NCBI GenBank assembly: GCA_025462805.1
Contig: JAOAPJ010000038.1
Coordinates: 1-6,470, forward strand
Reading direction: 5' to 3'
Length of the DNA: 6,470 bases
Origin: Acidobacteriaceae bacterium
GTDB taxonomy: Bacteria; Acidobacteriota; Terriglobia; Terriglobales; Acidobacteriaceae
A program made the position numbers and the translations under genes. Below, piece by piece: positions 4,701 to 6,470 of this stretch (its first letter is position 1; each line of letters opens with the position of its first letter). The notes under the pieces were generated by a model, which was not told the origin of the DNA, did no database searches, and saw only the letters and a list, made by a program, of their open reading frames with translations.

Positions 4701-6470
4701 GAGTACTCCGGACGTTGGCGCGTTGCACCGTATCCAGATGCAGAATGGCAGTCCGACGAACATCACGGATGTGACGAATCCGACGATCGGCCAAGCGATG
4801 CATATTACCCTGGCGAGTGTGAATGATGTGCTGGTGGCGAAGGCAAACGGCGGCGCATGGCAGACCTGCACCGGCCAGAACATTGCCGGGCCGGCGGGTC
4901 CGATGACCTTCTGGGTGTTCGATCATGGGCAGCATCGGACGATTGCGGAGGAGTGCGACGCGTTGCCGGCCAGCCAGGTGGCGAACGCGGCGGACAAATC
5001 CAGCACCAGCGCGCAGGCGTTTAACGGGCAGATCACCGCGCCGCAGATTGGGACCGTGTATCAGGTGGACGGCTTTCCGTCCTCTTGCACCGTGGGCGGA
5101 ACGGCCTACACGACCAAGGCCGACTGCGCTTTCTATACGGCGAAGGCCGACGCTATAGCGCATAACTCCGTGCCGCTGGTTCAGTTCGGGGTAGGGAAGT
5201 ACCCGACCTGTGCGGGCCTCGACATGGGCAACGCGACTGCGTATGCAGTCAGCCTGAAGGGTGTGGGCGCAACTGCGCAGGGCGGTCATTTCGCCAACTC
5301 GACGACGACACTGCAGGCAAGCTGCGCGATGACCAATGTCATCAACCACGGTGACGTGTCCACGACCTCGAACTACTATCAGTTAGCGAACCTCAGCATC
5401 TCCGACCTCACTGTTGATGCTAACAACCTGGCGCAGCACTGTTGGGACATCGACGGTCTGGCGATGGCGACATTCAAGAACCTGACTTGCGGGTTCGCGA
5501 CCGGCACAGATTTTTATGCTCGCTTCGGTGACCCGTTTCCCGCAGGCGGTTTCCTGGGCGGCGATAACAACATCTACACGGACAACCTCTACATCGTAGG
5601 TGGGGGGCACGGTGTGCCTCAGTGGGCACAGGTCACAGCCTCGCAGACGGGCGGCGTCCCGAACTTCGCCGTCGCCAGCGGTGGCAGCTACATCAACTCG
5701 ATCTCGAAGGCTTATCTCTACGGCTACGGCGCTGGAGCATTCCCATGCACGAGAATGGGAACACTCACCGTCACCATGAGCGGATCAACCGTGTCAGCAG
5801 TGAGTGGCAGCGGATTCTCCGGCTGCACGGGGACGATGTACGTCGTCATCCCGGACATCCCTCCGGCGCAATATGGTTTGATCGTCACGGCCTCCGACTC
5901 TACTTTGAAAGACCTGGACGTATTCAACATCGGACAGACGGCGGGCCTTCAGGCCAACGGGGGAAACACCCACTATATCCACCTCCATACGCTGAGTCAG
6001 CCTGTGGGAGTGATCGATAACGGGGGGTCAACGTTCGACGCGCTGGAGATCGACTCGCCGGTTCACTACGGCATGCAGATCCAGAGTGCGACGACCGTTG
6101 TATCGAGCAAATCCTACTGGAATGCCTCATGGCCAGCCAGCGGAGACTTCTTCATAGGGAATAACTCCAGTGGCGCTCAGCTGCTCAACCATACCTGCGG
6201 AAACAATCAGACCGCCGGTGGCTATGCTGAGATCACAAGCCCGAATGGCCAGTTCCTCGGCGTCGCGCCGACGGCCAACCAGCCGGTGGCGTGGCCAGCA
6301 GGCGTGATCGCAGTCAATGCCCAGGAATGTGGTGGAGGCCATCAGAGTCTTAACTACAGGACGGGAGCGCAGCGCATTTACGGTTCTCTGAACCTGATCC
6401 CTCTCGGCTTCCCAATCATTTCGAGCGTAGTGCCCAACACGACGGGAACTTCGACGGTTACCTATGAAGT
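1612..6470 (+). CDS. giant secreted tail-fibre-like multidomain protein (5' part, open at window end)
   Basis: The frame is open for 1619 codons with no stop and leaves the window, so the full protein is larger. Residues are numbered from GTG 1612. In order it shows a Sec-type signal peptide (1-32), a beta-rich N-terminal domain (about 35-145, with RADGTPAQGTVLLSWPAF and KEYWVVP), a short helix, and a tail-fibre motif (160-192). These are followed by a lectin-like beta-sandwich (about 248-433), a beta-helix-like stretch (523-708 and 825-1018) split by a fibronectin-III-like domain (712-819), and a second beta-helix-like stretch (1150-1593). The protein is Gly/Thr/Ser/Asn-rich and poor in Lys, and it has 24 Cys, all after residue 438, as expected of an exported disulfide-bonded protein. 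No clear catalytic motif of pectate lyases or GH28 enzymes was found. Likely roles are cell-surface adhesin, polysaccharide binding or depolymerisation, all inferred. It overlaps the small charged gene upstream. I recall N-terminal domains of this type in acidobacterial hypothetical proteins, but could not check this. Confidence 0.9.
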   Translation, partial: MAAMLNRTNRGWWRGVLLLAGLLVLVTSPGVALQTTTVQDRVYRADGTPAQGTVLLSWPAFTAADGTAVAAGNQTLTIGAGGALSIALTANAGATPAGSYYTAVYHLNDGTVQKEYWVVPQAGPTTLSAIRANVVPAAVAQTWSSQATINAALSSMQTSFLPLKGGAVSGPITLPGDPSAGLQAATKQYVDSRTSLPANAIPYQGSNGSGVVAATFDKIVAPFHSTVYVSNTVTYFSTAFNEGAAGSGLIGTRPATDVPGSSWIGSSGSTTGGGVFVSGGGAQFGPANAGAPTITLLDTGKADFTWTLSSVHLSGSASGGFQIYARANNPLSAAEVIQWSPGGMVAIQDATGSGSPAIVASAQTSGLSGDIVVTLHGQAITVNWFGTVISGTIPTTTNSGNTFLGFNPNGSLGNTNDWAMTVSSMTVSLSGPMPSMVACNGIVHSDGSCGTVAPNQGIATDANGHATHLPEVQYSTDSAGNTTIACQEDHDRGIFDPRCSRTEKIDGNNTVVTIYTSPALALQETANEANCWVAKNHRAATINLPPGNFKVGLPTEQTLTFGPGQHILGSPSGTVGVGGASNEGGTIFNATYTNAYVVQVISPYTSICGDGTTATNGMDGGDVENLQAVGCSEGGCINAPGDTNTYGGGGPGQGGIYVLLGHGVGRNLRAAFTGGVGVNANGLDSEFWDMWSYSALGYYRYDRSPINPAAAPGTVTPAAFTTGGTLAAGTYYYVVTAVTTGTAVKGETTGSPETIAVTTKGTGSIALNWAPVNNATGYKVYRGTASGAELVYYTTSTNSFTDTGTAGTAGAVPTSNTSGSYDPTTDLIHGGVEADALDGRFHHIETYGSFTAPGSSGSGASEYGHVCGVVVNGGNSTVDDIFEQIDEMGVCKPYGGSRVRISNIRAEGNAGPSLFNQDSDTLVTQGVLTQGCTVQAVVTQQGFCDDLEDTSAGGGTYVNVKIRDDPHALGTSYRTGFISPGKASFYGVDQANGDGFDKTFPGANGDQIGIYTQVPETDPALPQGGTTLTGSTPDVGALHRIQMQNGSPTNITDVTNPTIGQAMHITLASVNDVLVAKANGGAWQTCTGQNIAGPAGPMTFWVFDHGQHRTIAEECDALPASQVANAADKSSTSAQAFNGQITAPQIGTVYQVDGFPSSCTVGGTAYTTKADCAFYTAKADAIAHNSVPLVQFGVGKYPTCAGLDMGNATAYAVSLKGVGATAQGGHFANSTTTLQASCAMTNVINHGDVSTTSNYYQLANLSISDLTVDANNLAQHCWDIDGLAMATFKNLTCGFATGTDFYARFGDPFPAGGFLGGDNNIYTDNLYIVGGGHGVPQWAQVTASQTGGVPNFAVASGGSYINSISKAYLYGYGAGAFPCTRMGTLTVTMSGSTVSAVSGSGFSGCTGTMYVVIPDIPPAQYGLIVTASDSTLKDLDVFNIGQTAGLQANGGNTHYIHLHTLSQPVGVIDNGGSTFDALEIDSPVHYGMQIQSATTVVSSKSYWNASWPASGDFFIGNNSSGAQLLNHTCGNNQTAGGYAEITSPNGQFLGVAPTANQPVAWPAGVIAVNAQECGGGHQSLNYRTGAQRIYGSLNLIPLGFPIISSVVPNTTGTSTVTYE
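2089..2187 (+). other. phage tail-fibre-type motif within the large protein
   Basis: Residues 160-192 read FLPLKGGAVSGPITLPGDP, then SAGLQAATKQYVDS. This closely matches the LPLxGGTMTGPLxLxGDPxxxLxAATKQYVD motif that occurs, often repeated, in phage tail fibres and collar-type fibres. Only one copy is seen here, preceded by a short helical stretch (ATINAALSSMQTSF). In fibres this unit is linked with trimer formation, so the protein may be a trimer; that is inference. Confidence 0.8.
2350..2910 (+). other. possible LamG/concanavalin-like lectin domain
   Basis: About 185 residues (248-433) with alternating beta strands. The strand GDIVVTLHGQAITVNWFGTV, then a loop, then NTFLGFNPN and DWAMTVSSMTVSLSG resemble the end of laminin-G-like jelly rolls, where a hydrophobic 'V.L.G..I.V...G' strand precedes 'G..GF....W.....V'. 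It contains no Cys. Carbohydrate binding is plausible but not shown; it may be another beta-sandwich. Confidence 0.4.
3181..4665 (+). other. first beta-helix-like (pectin-lyase-fold) region, interrupted by an FN3-like domain
   Basis: The region opens with a helix (ETANEANCWVAKNHRA) and then ATINLPPGNFKVG, the usual entry of pectate-lyase-3-like beta-helices (helix, then 'I.LPPG.Y.I'). Short turns such as GDVENLQAVGCSEGG follow. After the inserted domain the pattern resumes with FHHIETYGSF, VDDIFEQIDEMGVC, SRVRISNIRAEGN and TYVNVKIRDD, all typical of beta-helix rungs. No catalytic Asp or Lys set of the known lyases could be assigned. Confidence 0.6.
3745..4068 (+). other. fibronectin-type-III-like domain
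   Basis: Residues 712-819 contain GTLAAGTYYYVVTAVT, a middle strand ending GSIALNWAPVNNATGYKVYR, and NSFTDTGTAG. These are the strands of an Ig-like/FN3 fold as seen in secreted bacterial enzymes ('G.YYY.VTAV...G', 'L.W..V..A.GY.VYR', 'F.DTG'). It has no Cys. It sits within the first beta-helix region and may be a linker or a carbohydrate-contacting insert. Confidence 0.75.
5059..6390 (+). other. second beta-helix-like (pectin-lyase-fold) region
   Basis: Starting at VYQVDGFPSSCTVGG, it has an entry helix (DCAFYTAKADAIAHNS), then PLVQFGVGKYPTCAGLDM, and then many rung-like strands: AYAVSLKGVGATAQ, YYQLANLSISDLTVDANN, AMATFKNLTCGF, NIYTDNLYIVGGGHG, YINSISKAYLYGYG, YGLIVTASDSTLKDLDVFN and THYIHLHTLSQPVGV. 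The last run resembles tail-spike and pectin-lyase-like ladders. Enzyme function is not evident. Confidence 0.65.
6412..6470 (+). other. probable start of another FN3-like domain, cut by the window edge
   Basis: The last residues read PIISSVVPNTTGTSTVTYE. A Pro-rich linker followed by 'GTSTVTYE' looks like the first strands of an FN3-like domain, comparable to 'GTYYYVVTAV' in the earlier one. Only about 19 residues are visible, so this is tentative. Confidence 0.35.

Noticed and set aside
4393..5349. Minus-strand open frame of 318 codons
   Set aside because: Same reason: it is antisense to the beta-helix region, has Arg/His-rich low-information sequence and no ribosome site support.
3181..6390. 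Active pectate lyase or GH28 polygalacturonase
   Set aside because: The fold is likely similar, but I could not find the catalytic signatures of those enzymes, so no enzyme name is given.
1176..6470. Prophage remnant
   Set aside because: Only the fibre-like motif points to phage; no integrase, terminase, capsid, baseplate or lysis gene is visible and the large protein has a signal peptide.

Overview
The window looks like GC-rich bacterial chromosome. An acidobacterium of the Terriglobia type (Terriglobus, Edaphobacter or Granulicella relatives) is the best guess. This rests on codon use and on remembered similarity of the large secreted protein's N-terminal domain to acidobacterial proteins, not on a search. 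All supported genes lie on the plus strand.

Region 1 (1-983) is a two-gene operon. It holds the 3' end of a ring-cleaving dioxygenase of the VOC/glyoxalase superfamily, followed with an ATGA overlap by an alpha/beta hydrolase of the phospholipase/carboxylesterase family. This pairing recalls the MhqO/MhqA and MhqD proteins of Bacillus, which handle quinones and hydroquinones. Region 2 (984-1175) is non-coding. It contains a small tandem repeat and a strong Rho-independent terminator hairpin that ends only 8 nt before the first possible start of the next gene.

Region 3 (1176-6470) is the unusual part. A small, highly charged protein of unknown function (1176-1637) overlaps the start of a very large reading frame (1612 to the window edge). 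That frame has no stop codon in 1619 codons and runs out of the window. Its product has an N-terminal signal peptide, a beta-rich domain, a motif typical of phage tail fibres (DPSAGLQAATKQYVD), and a lectin-like beta-sandwich. It then has two long stretches that look like right-handed beta-helices. A fibronectin-III-like domain interrupts the first beta-helix, and a second such domain probably begins at the window edge. It reads as a secreted, multi-domain, tail-fibre-like surface or adhesin/depolymerase protein carried by a cell rather than a phage. The small charged protein is probably translationally coupled to it. No integrase, capsid, terminase, RNA gene, CRISPR array or insertion sequence is visible.
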